A stretch of 64,000 bases of DNA, from positions 930,001-994,000 of the forward strand of contig NZ_JAKLUA010000001.1 of the NCBI RefSeq assembly GCF_022012435.1. Direction: 5' to 3'. The translations under genes and the position numbers were made by a program. The notes beneath the pieces are model-generated. The model was not told the DNA's origin. It searched no databases and worked only from the letters and a program-made list of their open reading frames with translations. Of this stretch, positions 1 to 8,941 are shown piece after piece. Within the stretch, counting starts at the first letter, position 1, and every line of letters starts with the position of its first letter. The DNA is from Bradyrhizobium zhengyangense. GTDB lineage: Bacteria > Pseudomonadota > Alphaproteobacteria > Rhizobiales > Xanthobacteraceae.

Positions 1-472
1 CTCGACCACGGCCAACGCGCTGAGTGCCCCAACCGTCCCCGGCGCGCTCGCGACCAGCGCGCTGGTGGTCGAGGATCTCAAGGCCGGTGATTTTGACGAG
101 CGTGCTCTCTTCCATCTGATGAACCTCGCCCGCGAGGACGGCGCCTTTGTGCTGTTCACCGGACGCGAGGCACCTGCGGCGGTAGAGGTCGAGCTCCGCG
201 ACCTGCGCTCCCGGCTCCGGACCATCCCTGTGATTTCACTCGCGCCACCAGATGACCAGCTGTTCCGCGGCCTGATCGTCAAGTTCTGCGCCGACCGCCA
301 GCTCGCCGTGGATGAAGCTGTTGTGAGCTACCTCGCGACCCGGCTGGAGCGCTCCTCGGCCGCCGCCCGGCATGCCGTGGAACTGCTCGACAGCGAGGCG
401 CTGCGGCTCGGCCGCCCCGTCACCCGGGCGCTCGCCGCCGAACTGCTTCGCGACGTTTCGACCTCCCCTTAA
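1..472 (+). CDS. hdaA: Hda/DnaA-family replication regulator, 3' part only
   Basis: The reading frame is open from base 2, so the gene starts before the window; about 156 C-terminal residues are visible. They resemble the AAA+ core of the DnaA/Hda family: a Walker-B-like strand (LVVEDL), the LRSRL segment that in DnaA is LPDLRSRL, then the lid with KFCADRQL and a helix carrying the LERS motif. No DnaA domain IV DNA-binding region follows the lid, which separates Hda-type proteins from DnaA. Family members act with the sliding clamp to inactivate DnaA-ATP after initiation. The next gene downstream is ppk, as commonly seen in rhizobia. The GTG at 65 is an internal codon, not the start. The hdaA name is by family and context. 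Confidence 0.8.
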   Translation, partial: STTANALSAPTVPGALATSALVVEDLKAGDFDERALFHLMNLAREDGAFVLFTGREAPAAVEVELRDLRSRLRTIPVISLAPPDDQLFRGLIVKFCADRQLAVDEAVVSYLATRLERSSAAARHAVELLDSEALRLGRPVTRALAAELLRDVSTSP

Positions 473-516
473 CCTCCCCTTGGGCCCGCTTGACGCGGCG
501 CGGCGGCGGAACATCA

Positions 517-534
517 ATGTCATCGAAACGTCAT
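517..534 (+). promoter_or_regulatory. candidate Pho box upstream of ppk
   Basis: Two heptamers in direct repeat with an 11-base period, ATGTCAT-CGAA-ACGTCAT, lie 58 bases before the ppk start. The known PhoB site is a pair of CTGTCAT-like heptamers separated by 4 bases, so spacing is exact and each half has one or two mismatches. ppk belongs to the Pho regulon in enterobacteria; its use here is inferred. Confidence 0.4.
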
Positions 535-592
535 CGCATTAACACATGCTCCGGCCGGTTTTGCGCATAAGTCGCAAATTGGGGCAAACTGG

Positions 593-2797
593 ATGGACCG
601 ACTTCTCATGGACTCCGCGCAAGCTGTTGAAACGAAAGAAAAAGCCACGGAGACCGGGGGCCTGCCGGCGATCGCATCGAGCCCCGAGCGATTCATCAAT
701 CGCGAGCTGTCCTGGCTGCATTTCAACCGTCGCGTCCTGGAGGAATCGGTCAACCCCAGCCACCCCATGCTGGAGCGGGTGCGATTTCTGTCGATTTCGG
801 CCAATAACCTCGACGAGTTCTTCATGGTCCGCGTCGCCGGCATCAAGGCGCAGGTCCGCGAGGGCATTGCCGAGCGTGCCCCTGACGGCCTGACCCCGTC
901 GGAGCAACTGGCGTTGATCAACCGCACCGTTTCCCAGCTCGCCTCCGACCAACAGGCAATCTGGCGCGACCTGCGCGGCACGCTGGCCGAGGTCGGCATC
1001 GTGCTGGTGGACGGCAAGGAGGTCACCAAGACAGAGCGGATCTGGCTCGAGGACTATTTTCTCAACAACGTGTTTCCGCTGCTGACGCCGCTGGCGATCG
1101 ATCCCGCCCACCCCTTCCCGTTCATCCCGAGCCTCGGCTTCACCATCGCGCTCCAGCTGACGCGGGAGGCCGACGGCAAGCCGATGAACGCGCTGATCCG
1201 CATGCCCGGGAAGATCGACCGCTTCATCCGCCTGCCGGCTGAGGGCAAGGTCCGCCTGATCTCGCTGGAGCAGCTGACCGGACTTTTCATCAACCGCCTG
1301 TTCCCCGGCTACAGTCTCCACGGCCAGGGTGCGTTCCGCATCATCCGCGACTCCGAGCTCGAGATCGAGGAAGAAGCTGAAGACCTCGTCCGCTTGTTCG
1401 AGACCGCGCTGAAGCGACGCCGCCGCGGATCGGTGATCCGCCTGGAGATCGACGCCAAGATGCCGGAGCAGCTGCGCAGCTTCGTGCAGCACGCGCTGTC
1501 GGCGGCCGACGACGAGGTATTCCTGGTCGACGGCGTGCTCGCCATGAACGAGCTGTCGCAGCTCACCCGGCTCGACCGGCCCGACCTCGAATTCACCCCT
1601 TACGTGCCGCGCCATCCCGAGCGCGTGCGCGAGCATGGCGGCGACATCTTCGCGGCCATCAGGCAGAAGGACCTGATCGTCCACCACCCTTACGAATCCT
1701 TCGACGTCGTGGTGCAGTTTCTGCAACAGGCCGCACGCGATCCCGACGTCGTCGCGATCAAGCAGACGCTCTATCGCACCTCCAACAACTCGCCGATCGT
1801 GCGCACGCTTGCCGAAGCGGCCGAGGCGGGCAAATCCGTCACCGCGCTGATCGAGCTGAAGGCGCGCTTCGACGAAGAAGCCAACATCCGCTGGGCGCGC
1901 GACCTGGAGCGCGCCGGCGTGCAGGTCGTCTACGGCTTCCTCGAACTGAAGACTCACGCAAAGCTCTCGATGGTGGTGCGCCGCGAGGGCGGCAGCCTTA
2001 CCACTTACGTTCATACCGGCACCGGCAATTATCACCCGGTCACCGCGCGTATCTATACGGACCTGTCCTACTTCACCTCGGAACCGACCATCGGCCGCGA
2101 CGCCGCGCGCGTGTTCAACTTCATCACGGGCTATGCCGCGCCGAGCGACCTGGAAAAGATGGCGGTGTCGCCGCTGACCCTGCGCAAGCGCATCATCGAG
2201 CACATCCAGGGCGAGACCGAGCACGCCCGTCACGGCAAGCCCGGCGCGGTCTGGATGAAGATGAATGCACTTGTCGACCCCGACATCATCGACGCGCTCT
2301 ACGAGGCCTCACAGGCCGGCGTGCAGGTCGAGCTGGTGGTCCGCGGTATCTGCTGCCTGCGCCCCGGCATTCCCGGCCTGTCGGAGAACATCCGCGTCAA
2401 GTCGATCATCGGACGATTCCTGGAACATGGCCGAATCTACTGCTTCGGCATGGGCCAGGGCCTGCCGAGCGCGAAAGCGGCTGTGTATATCTCGTCGGCC
2501 GATATGATGCCGCGCAACCTCGACCGCCGTGTCGAGGTGCTGTGTCCGCTGCAAAATCCGACGGTGCATCAGCAGGTTCTCGAACAGATCATGGTCGCGA
2601 ATCTCAAGGACAATGAGCAGAGCTGGCAATTGTTGCCGGACGGGTCCTCAACGCGTATGAAGGCCGCGAAGGGCGATGAACCTTTCAACGTGCACAATTA
2701 CTTCATGACAAATCCGAGTCTGTCTGGCCGTGGAAAGTCGCTCAAGGAATCCTCGCCGCGCCGTCTCACGCGCCGGAACGAACGCCATCAGTCCTGA
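593..2797 (+). CDS. ppk: polyphosphate kinase (PPK1)
   Basis: Reversibly polymerises the ATP gamma-phosphate into inorganic polyphosphate. At 734 residues it has the usual PPK1 length. The conserved N-terminal FINRELSWL motif is near residue 35, followed by the four-helix and head domains and two phospholipase-D-like C-terminal domains. The catalytic His of the KTHAKL motif is about residue 455, the second conserved His is in [11 protein letters not shown], and ELKARFDE is present. The ATG at 593 gives MDRLLMDSA; an in-frame ATG at 608 is an alternative start. ppx begins 15 bases downstream, so synthesis and degradation are probably co-transcribed. A Pho-box-like repeat lies just upstream. 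Identity is secure; regulation is inferred. Confidence 0.97.
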   Translation: MDRLLMDSAQAVETKEKATETGGLPAIASSPERFINRELSWLHFNRRVLEESVNPSHPMLERVRFLSISANNLDEFFMVRVAGIKAQVREGIAERAPDGLTPSEQLALINRTVSQLASDQQAIWRDLRGTLAEVGIVLVDGKEVTKTERIWLEDYFLNNVFPLLTPLAIDPAHPFPFIPSLGFTIALQLTREADGKPMNALIRMPGKIDRFIRLPAEGKVRLISLEQLTGLFINRLFPGYSLHGQGAFRIIRDSELEIEEEAEDLVRLFETALKRRRRGSVIRLEIDAKMPEQLRSFVQHALSAADDEVFLVDGVLAMNELSQLTRLDRPDLEFTPYVPRHPERVREHGGDIFAAIRQKDLIVHHPYESFDVVVQFLQQAARDPDVVAIKQTLYRTSNNSPIVRTLAEAAEAGKSVTALIELKARFDEEANIRWARDLERAGVQVVYGFLELKTHAKLSMVVRREGGSLTTYVHTGTGNYHPVTARIYTDLSYFTSEPTIGRDAARVFNFITGYAAPSDLEKMAVSPLTLRKRIIEHIQGETEHARHGKPGAVWMKMNALVDPDIIDALYEASQAGVQVELVVRGICCLRPGIPGLSENIRVKSIIGRFLEHGRIYCFGMGQGLPSAKAAVYISSADMMPRNLDRRVEVLCPLQNPTVHQQVLEQIMVANLKDNEQSWQLLPDGSSTRMKAAKGDEPFNVHNYFMTNPSLSGRGKSLKESSPRRLTRRNERHQS

Positions 2798-2812
2798 CCG
2801 GAGATCTTTGCC

Positions 2813-4315
2813 GTGAAACGGCCGCGCAAGCGTGGCGCTAGCGTCGCGGTCATCGACATCGGCTCCAACTCGGTTCGTCTCGTCGTCTACGAGGCGCTGG
2901 CGCGGAGCCTGATTCCGATCTTCAATGAGAAGGCGCTGTGCGGTCTCGGACGCGAGGTGCAGAGCACGGGCCTGCTCGCGCCTGACGCCGTCGACAAGGC
3001 GCTGACGTCGCTGAAGCGCTTTCGCGCGCTGTGCCGCGTGATGCAGGTCGGCCGCGTGTTCGCGATCGCGACCGCCGCCTGCCGCGATGCCTCCAACGGC
3101 CCCGACTTCATCGCAAAAGCCGAGCGCATCTGCGCCGTGAACATCGAGATCCTGTCGGGACCGCGCGAAGCCAAGCTGTCGGCGCTCGGCGTTATCTCGG
3201 GCATCCACTATCCCGACGGCATCGTCGGCGATCTTGGCGGCGGCTCGCTCGAGCTGATCGACGTACGCAGGAACGCCGTGCGCAGCGGCGTGACGCTGCC
3301 GCTCGGCGGCCTCGCGCTGCAGGACCTCGCGCACAAATCGCTCAAGCGCGCCGACCGCATCGTGCGCGAGGCGATCGACGAGGTCGACCTGCTCACCGCC
3401 GGCCGCGGCCGCACTTTCTATGCCGTCGGCGGCACCTGGCGCGCGCTTGCGCGCATCCACATCATCCAAAGCGGCTATCCGCTCCAGGTGATGCACGGCT
3501 ATTCCATACAAGCGGCCGAGGCGCTCGATTTTGCGCGCCGCTTGCGGCGCCTCGCTGCCGCCAACATGCTCGCCGATATCGAGGTCGTCGCCGATGCGCG
3601 GCGCCCTCTCCTCACCTACGCAGCGCTCGTGCTTGAGCACGTCATCCGCGTCGCAAAGCCGAAAACTATCGTGTTCTCGACCTTCGGCGTGCGCGAAGGC
3701 CTGCTGCATGAGAAGCTGCCGGAGACCGAGCGCAACAAGGACGGGCTGATCTGCGCCGCCGAAGAGCTGAATCAGCTGCTGTCACGCTCGGCCAAGCATG
3801 CCCGCGAGCTGATCGCCTGGACCGATCGTCTCGCGCGCGTGGTGAAGCTGCGCGAGACCGAAGAGGACCGCCGTTTGCGCCACACCGCTTGTCTCTTGTC
3901 CGACATCGGCTGGCGCGTCCATCCCGATCATCGCGGCGAGCAGACGCTGAGCCTCGTGGTCAACGCCAATTTCGGCGCAATCGACCACCGCGAGCGCGCC
4001 TTCGTCGGACTGTCCGTGTTCTATCGTTATGCGGGCCTCAGCGAAGAGAATCAGCCGCCACTAACCATGCAGGAGTTGCTGACGCCGGCGCAGCTCGAGC
4101 GCGCCCGTTTGCTTGGCGCGGCGTTTCGCGTCGCGCACCTGATCTCGGCCGCGCGCCCGGGCGTATTGCCCGCCACGCATTTCCGCAGCCGGGGCCGCAA
4201 TTTGATGCTGGTGTTCGAGCACCGGCTTGGCGATCTCGTCGCCGACCGCGTTGGTAGCCGCTTCAAGCAGCTCGCCCGCTTGATCGGGCGCAGCGGTTCG
4301 ATCGTCAGACGCTGA
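2813..4315 (+). CDS. ppx: exopolyphosphatase / pppGpp phosphohydrolase (Ppx/GppA family)
   Basis: Removes terminal phosphates from polyphosphate and, in some relatives, hydrolyses pppGpp. The 500-residue protein has the actin/hexokinase-like first motif VIDIGSNSVRLVVYE near residues 13-27 and the second phosphate-binding motif GDLGGGSLEL near residue 142. The C-terminal half is HD-like (RHTACLLSDIGWRVHP). The start is GTG with a GGAGA stretch about 8 bases ahead. It lies 15 bases after ppk and probably forms an operon with it. Which substrate dominates cannot be told from sequence. Confidence 0.94.
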   Translation: MKRPRKRGASVAVIDIGSNSVRLVVYEALARSLIPIFNEKALCGLGREVQSTGLLAPDAVDKALTSLKRFRALCRVMQVGRVFAIATAACRDASNGPDFIAKAERICAVNIEILSGPREAKLSALGVISGIHYPDGIVGDLGGGSLELIDVRRNAVRSGVTLPLGGLALQDLAHKSLKRADRIVREAIDEVDLLTAGRGRTFYAVGGTWRALARIHIIQSGYPLQVMHGYSIQAAEALDFARRLRRLAAANMLADIEVVADARRPLLTYAALVLEHVIRVAKPKTIVFSTFGVREGLLHEKLPETERNKDGLICAAEELNQLLSRSAKHARELIAWTDRLARVVKLRETEEDRRLRHTACLLSDIGWRVHPDHRGEQTLSLVVNANFGAIDHRERAFVGLSVFYRYAGLSEENQPPLTMQELLTPAQLERARLLGAAFRVAHLISAARPGVLPATHFRSRGRNLMLVFEHRLGDLVADRVGSRFKQLARLIGRSGSIVRR

Positions 4316-4348
4316 GCAGCGCTGCATTCTGTCGCAGAACCGGCGCCG

Positions 4349-4364
4349 GTTGATGCAAATCAAC
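4349..4364. promoter_or_regulatory. perfect FNR/FixK-type palindrome before the RND efflux operon
   Basis: GTTGATGCAAATCAAC contains TTGAT-N4-ATCAA, an exact match to the FNR consensus, and also fits the rhizobial FixK2 consensus TTG(A/C)-N6-(T/G)CAA. Its centre is about 65 bases before the ATG at 4421. A class II site (centre near -41) would put the transcript start near 4397, with ATTAAC as a weak -10. It suggests low-oxygen activation of the downstream efflux genes. Confidence 0.55.
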
Positions 4365-4420
4365 TCGACCGAACCATGCCGGATTAACGTGTCGCCGCGT
4401 TGTTTCGGACCACTTCTGCC

Positions 4421-5554
4421 ATGCAGCTGCAACCTGGGCTTTGCCTCTCGATCCGCGGTCGGAAAATGGCTGCTTGTGTCCTGTTCGCACTTGCCCTTGG
4501 CCTTTCACCCTCGGCGCTAGGAGCGCAGGACGAACTCAAGCTGAGTGAACCGCAGGCGAGAAATCTTGGCGTGCGCGTCGTTCATCCGATCGCAAGCAAG
4601 ACCGACCTGACGCTGCCATACCCCGTCCAGATCGTGATTCCCACGCCGCAATTGTGGGTCGTCAGCGCCCCCGTGGCCGGCATGGTCGCCAATCTATCGG
4701 TCGGCCGCGGCGATCGCATTTCGGTTGGCCAGCCACTGGTCACCCTGGAGAGTCCAAGCTTCGTCTCTCAACAGCGCGACTACCTGCACGCGATCGCGCA
4801 GGAGCTGCTCGCAAACCAGCAGCTCAAGCGCAACATGGATCTGTTCGAGGGCAAAGCCGTGCCGCAACGCGTGCTGGAGGCGAGCCAGGCCGAGGCGCGC
4901 CAGGCGACGCTCGTCGCCGCCGAACGCCGACAGATGCTGCGTCTGACCGGCATGTCCGACGAGGCAATTTCGCGCCTCGGTCAGGACGCCTCGATCAGCG
5001 CCACGCTGACCGTCAACGCGCCGCAGAGCGCATCCGTGGTCGACGTGGTTATATCGCCGGGGCAGCGGCTCGAACAATCCGCGCCGCTAATCAAGCTGGC
5101 GCGGCTGTCGCCGCTATGGGCCGAAATCGCGGTTCCCGCTACCAAGATTCCCGCGATCCGCGCTGGCGCGAAAGTCGAAATCGAAGGCTATTCCACGCCC
5201 GGTAAGGTCGTACTGGTTTCCGAGACAACAGATCCCGCGACCCAGACCATCCTGGTCCGCGCGGAGGTCCCCAACGACGGCGAGCTGCATCCCGGCCAGA
5301 CGGCCGCAGCACGCATCGGCTTCCTCTCCGCCGGCGAAAGCGCTTGGGAGATTCCCTATGCGGGGCTGATCAGGCGGGGCGAGCAGACGTCGGTGTTCGT
5401 CGCTTTCGACGGCGGTTTCCGACTCGTTCCGGTCACGCTCCTGGCCGAAGACCAGGACCATGTCGTGATATCCGGCCCGATCACCGACCGCGACGAGATC
5501 GCGATCGGCGGCATCTCGGCGCTTCGCGGCATTCTCTCGGGGCTTGGGCAATAA
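4421..5554 (+). CDS. RND efflux periplasmic adaptor (membrane fusion protein, CusB/CzcB type)
   Basis: Couples the inner-membrane pump encoded next to an outer-membrane channel. The N-terminus holds a basic stretch (RGRK) and a hydrophobic signal segment ending SALGAQ near residues 30-35. Barrel-sandwich sequence follows (APVAGMVANLSVGRGDRISVGQPLVTLESP), then an alpha-helical hairpin rich in Gln and Ala (roughly 100-165) and beta-barrel domains. The ATG at 4421 is preferred over the upstream TTG at 4400; ATG 4466 would also leave an intact signal peptide. The stop codon abuts the pump ATG, so the two genes form an operon. No His/Met-rich metal-binding N-terminus is present, so metal specificity is unclear. 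Confidence 0.88.
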   Translation: MQLQPGLCLSIRGRKMAACVLFALALGLSPSALGAQDELKLSEPQARNLGVRVVHPIASKTDLTLPYPVQIVIPTPQLWVVSAPVAGMVANLSVGRGDRISVGQPLVTLESPSFVSQQRDYLHAIAQELLANQQLKRNMDLFEGKAVPQRVLEASQAEARQATLVAAERRQMLRLTGMSDEAISRLGQDASISATLTVNAPQSASVVDVVISPGQRLEQSAPLIKLARLSPLWAEIAVPATKIPAIRAGAKVEIEGYSTPGKVVLVSETTDPATQTILVRAEVPNDGELHPGQTAAARIGFLSAGESAWEIPYAGLIRRGEQTSVFVAFDGGFRLVPVTLLAEDQDHVVISGPITDRDEIAIGGISALRGILSGLGQ

Positions 5555-8500
5555 ATGCTCCGGCACCTGGTCGCATTCGCGCTTTCGCAGCGGCTATTCG
5601 TCGTGCTGAGCGTGTTGCTCTTGATCGGTGCTGGTGCCGTCCTCCTGCCAAGCCTGCCGATCGACGCATTTCCCGACGTCTCGCCGGTTCAGGTGAAGAT
5701 CATCATGAAGGCGCCGGGCCTGACGCCCGAAGAGGTCGAGCAGCGCATCACGGTGCCCGTCGAACTCGAACTGCTCGGACTGCCGAACAAGAAGATCCTG
5801 CGTTCGACCACGAAATACGCACTGGCCGACATCACCGTCGACTTCGAAGACGGCACCGACATCTACTGGGCGCGAAACCAGGTTTCCGAACGACTATCGA
5901 ACATTTCACGTGATTTCCCCGACGGGGTGACCGGCGGTCTTGCGCCGATTACGAGCCCCCTCGGCGAAATGTTCATGTTCACGATCGACAGCGACGAGCT
6001 TTCGCTCGCCGAGCGCCGCACCCTGCTCGATTGGATAATCCGTCCGGCCCTGCGTACAGTGCCGGGCGTTGCCGACGTCAACGCGCTCGGCGGTTACGTG
6101 CGCGCCTTCGAGATCGTTCCGCGCAATGATGCACTTGCCGCCCGTGGTATTTCCTACGACCTGTTTCGCCGGGCGATCGAGGCCAACAGCCGCAACGATG
6201 GCGCCGGACGGGTGAACCAGGGCGAGGACAGCGCCCTGGTCCGGATCGAAGGCAGCATCCGTTCGATCGAGGACATCAAGGCCATCGTGGTGGAGGTGCG
6301 CGAGGGGGTGCCTATCCTCGTCAACGACGTGGCGAGCGTCAAAGTCGGGACACTGACGCGCTATGGTGCGGTCACGTCGAATGGGCGCGGCGAAACCGTC
6401 GAGGGGCTCGTGCTCGGCCTGCGCGGCGCCAACGCGGGACAGCTCGTCCGCGACGTGCGTGCACGCCTTGCGGAGCTGCAGTCCTCGCTGCCGAAAAGCG
6501 TTTCCATCAACGTGTTCTATGACCGCAGTCGTCTGGTCGATCGTGCCGTGGGGACCGTCGTGCGAGCTCTCGGCGAGGCCACCGCCCTTGTCATCGTTCT
6601 GCTGCTGCTCTTCCTCGGCAACTGGCGAGCCTCGCTGGTGATCGCCCTCAGCCTGCCGCTGGCCATCGTCATTGCACTGATCGTCATGCGGGTCGTGGGA
6701 ATGTCGGCCAACCTGATGAGTCTCGGCGGACTTGCGATCGCGATCGGCATGCTGATCGACGCGCTGGTCGTCGTAGTCGAGAACATCGTCGGGAACCTCG
6801 GTCAGCACGCCCCCGGCAAAGGGCCTCCCCTGATCCATCTGGTGTACCGCTCGGTCTGCGAAGTCCTGGAGCCGGTGGCCTCGGGCGTCCTCATCATCAT
6901 CATCGTGTTTGTACCCCTGCTAACGCTCCAGGGACTTGAGGGGAAGCTGTTCATTCCTGTCGCGCTGGCGATCATCTTTGCGCTCGCCGGCTCACTGCTG
7001 CTTGCTCTCACCGTGATTCCGGTCGCGACGTCCTTCCTGCTCAAATCTGCCTCACATCGCGACCCCCTGGTGGTTCGCGCGGCCCAGCGCGTTTACGCAC
7101 CGGCCTTGAACTGGGCCTTGAGCAACGAGCGCAAGGTGATGGCCGCGGCGCTGATCGGCCTCGTCGCCGCGGGCTTTGCCTATTCGAAACTCGGCAAGAC
7201 GTTCATGCCGACGATGGACGAAGGCGACGTCATTGTCAGCGTGGAGACGCTTCCCTCCGTCAATCTCGACGAATCGCTTGCCATGAATCGGGGGCTGCAG
7301 ACCGCACTCCTCGCGGTGCCGGATATCGCCGGCATCGTCGCAAGGACCGGATCCGACGAGCTCGGCCTCGACCCCATGGGGCCCAACCAGACCGACACGT
7401 TCCTGGTGCTGAAGCCGGCGGCCGAGCGGCAGACCGAGGACCGCGAAGCCCTGCTCCAAAAGCTGCGCGATGTTCTTGCCGGCTTTCCCGGCATCTCGCT
7501 CAGCTTCACCCAACCCATCGACATGCGCGTGCAGGAGATGATCAGCGGCGTGCGAGGCGACGTCGCAGTCAAGATATTCGGTCCTGACATCGCAAAGCTG
7601 AATGAAACGGCAGCAAAGCTGTCGGCCATCCTCTCCGGCATTGATGGTGCAGAGGACGTCTACACCACGCTCAACGAAGGCGCTCAATATTACACGGTTT
7701 CCGTCAATCGAATGGAGGCCGGACGTCTCGGCCTGACGGTTGACGCCATCACCAACTCGCTCCGCACCCAGATCGAGGGCCGAACGATCGGAACCGCGCT
7801 GGAAGAGGGACGCCGCACTCCCATTCTCGTCCGCGGCAGCGAAACGACCCGGGAGGCGCCGACGCTGCTCGCGAGCCTTCCGTTGACGCTCGCATCGGGG
7901 CAGCACGTCGCGCTGTCGCAAGTCGCGCGAATTCAACGCGTCGACGGCCCGGTCAAGATCGACCGCGAGGATGGCACCCGTATGAGCGTCGTTAGAGCCA
8001 ACATCAGGGGCCGCGACATGGTCGGCTTCGTCGAAGCGGCCCGCCAGAAGGTCGGCGCGGAACTCCAGCTCCCAGATGGCTACCGGCTGACGTGGGGCGG
8101 ACAGTTCGAGAACCAGCAACGCGCTTCGGCACGCTTATCCGTGGTCGTCCCCGTGGCAATCGGTCTGATTTTCGTGCTGCTCTTCACCACGTTCGGCGCC
8201 ATCCGCCAAGCCTTGCTTGTGCTCGTGAACATTCCCTTCGCCCTGATCGGCGGCGTGTTCGCGCTAGTCGCCACGGGTGAGTACCTGTCGGTACCCGCCT
8301 CGGTCGGATTCATCGCTCTGCTCGGGATTGCCGTCCTCAACGGTGTCGTTCTGGTCTCCCACTTCAATCAACTGCGTGCCCACGGCCTGAGCGAGCATCG
8401 TATCGTTGTCGAAGGCGCCATGCGCAGGCTTCGGCCGGTGCTGATGACCGCGAGCATCACGGCGCTCGGCTTGGTTCCGCTGCTGTTTGCCTCGGGTCCG

Positions 8501-8629
8501 GGATCCGAAGTCCAGCGACCGCTTGCGGTCGTCGTCATCGGAGGGTTGTTGTCCTCCACGGTACTGACCTTGATCCTTCTGCCGATCCTGTATCGCCGCT
8601 ACGGCGGCACCTCGAAGGTGGCCAAATGA
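5555..8629 (+). CDS. heavy-metal efflux RND transporter (CusA/CzcA family)
   Basis: A 1024-residue inner-membrane proton antiporter with the RND layout: TM1 at the N-terminus (SVLLLIGAGAVLLPSLPIDAFPDV), a large periplasmic loop, TM2-6, a second loop, TM7-12. The TM4 proton-relay Asp typical of heavy-metal RND pumps is in IAIGMLIDAL at about residue 402. Of the three CusA periplasmic-cleft methionines, two appear matched (SLAMNRG and QEMISG) while the middle position is not Met. That leaves Cu/Ag versus Co/Zn/Cd/Ni open. It starts directly after the adaptor stop and overlaps the DUF3240 gene by 4 bases (ATGA). No outer-membrane factor gene accompanies the operon here. Confidence 0.93.
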   Translation: MLRHLVAFALSQRLFVVLSVLLLIGAGAVLLPSLPIDAFPDVSPVQVKIIMKAPGLTPEEVEQRITVPVELELLGLPNKKILRSTTKYALADITVDFEDGTDIYWARNQVSERLSNISRDFPDGVTGGLAPITSPLGEMFMFTIDSDELSLAERRTLLDWIIRPALRTVPGVADVNALGGYVRAFEIVPRNDALAARGISYDLFRRAIEANSRNDGAGRVNQGEDSALVRIEGSIRSIEDIKAIVVEVREGVPILVNDVASVKVGTLTRYGAVTSNGRGETVEGLVLGLRGANAGQLVRDVRARLAELQSSLPKSVSINVFYDRSRLVDRAVGTVVRALGEATALVIVLLLLFLGNWRASLVIALSLPLAIVIALIVMRVVGMSANLMSLGGLAIAIGMLIDALVVVVENIVGNLGQHAPGKGPPLIHLVYRSVCEVLEPVASGVLIIIIVFVPLLTLQGLEGKLFIPVALAIIFALAGSLLLALTVIPVATSFLLKSASHRDPLVVRAAQRVYAPALNWALSNERKVMAAALIGLVAAGFAYSKLGKTFMPTMDEGDVIVSVETLPSVNLDESLAMNRGLQTALLAVPDIAGIVARTGSDELGLDPMGPNQTDTFLVLKPAAERQTEDREALLQKLRDVLAGFPGISLSFTQPIDMRVQEMISGVRGDVAVKIFGPDIAKLNETAAKLSAILSGIDGAEDVYTTLNEGAQYYTVSVNRMEAGRLGLTVDAITNSLRTQIEGRTIGTALEEGRRTPILVRGSETTREAPTLLASLPLTLASGQHVALSQVARIQRVDGPVKIDREDGTRMSVVRANIRGRDMVGFVEAARQKVGAELQLPDGYRLTWGGQFENQQRASARLSVVVPVAIGLIFVLLFTTFGAIRQALLVLVNIPFALIGGVFALVATGEYLSVPASVGFIALLGIAVLNGVVLVSHFNQLRAHGLSEHRIVVEGAMRRLRPVLMTASITALGLVPLLFASGPGSEVQRPLAVVVIGGLLSSTVLTLILLPILYRRYGGTSKVAK

Positions 8630-8937
8630 CCGACCAGCCGGTCTGCCTCACGCTGATCGTGCCGCGTCAGCTTCGTGAAGAGGTGTTCGACTATCTCGCC
8701 GAACAGAGCGACCTTGTCTCGGGCTTCACCGCCTCCCACGCGGCCGGGCACGGCGGCGAAGTCCGACTGCACACCGCCGCTGAACGCGTCCAGGGCCATG
8801 CCGATCAAGCCATGGTGAAGGTCGTACTGGCGCGGGACGACGCCACCCGCCTGATCGAGCGGCTCAGGGTTTCGTTTGCCGGCACCAAACTCGTCTACTG
8901 GGCGACGCCCGTAACGGAATTCGGCATCATCGACTGA
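8626..8937 (+). CDS. DUF3240 family protein linked to heavy-metal RND pump
   Basis: A 103-residue soluble protein whose ATG overlaps the pump stop by 4 bases, showing translational coupling. The sequence (CLTLIVPRQLREEVFDYLAEQSDLVSGF...) resembles DUF3240, a small family repeatedly found beside CusA/CzcA-type pumps and having PII/ferredoxin-like proportions. There is no signal peptide, so it should be cytosolic. His residues at HAAGHGGEVRLH and GHADQ could bind metal. A metal-sensing or pump-modulating role is inference from position. It ends 4 bases before the stop of the convergent terC gene. Confidence 0.75.
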   Translation: MTDQPVCLTLIVPRQLREEVFDYLAEQSDLVSGFTASHAAGHGGEVRLHTAAERVQGHADQAMVKVVLARDDATRLIERLRVSFAGTKLVYWATPVTEFGIID

Positions 8938-8941
8938 ACAA

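Noticed and set aside
539..2233. 564-codon open frame on the minus strand
   Set aside because: It is antisense to ppk, has composition typical of high-GC shadow frames (Arg/Ala/Gly/Asp runs) and no family pattern.
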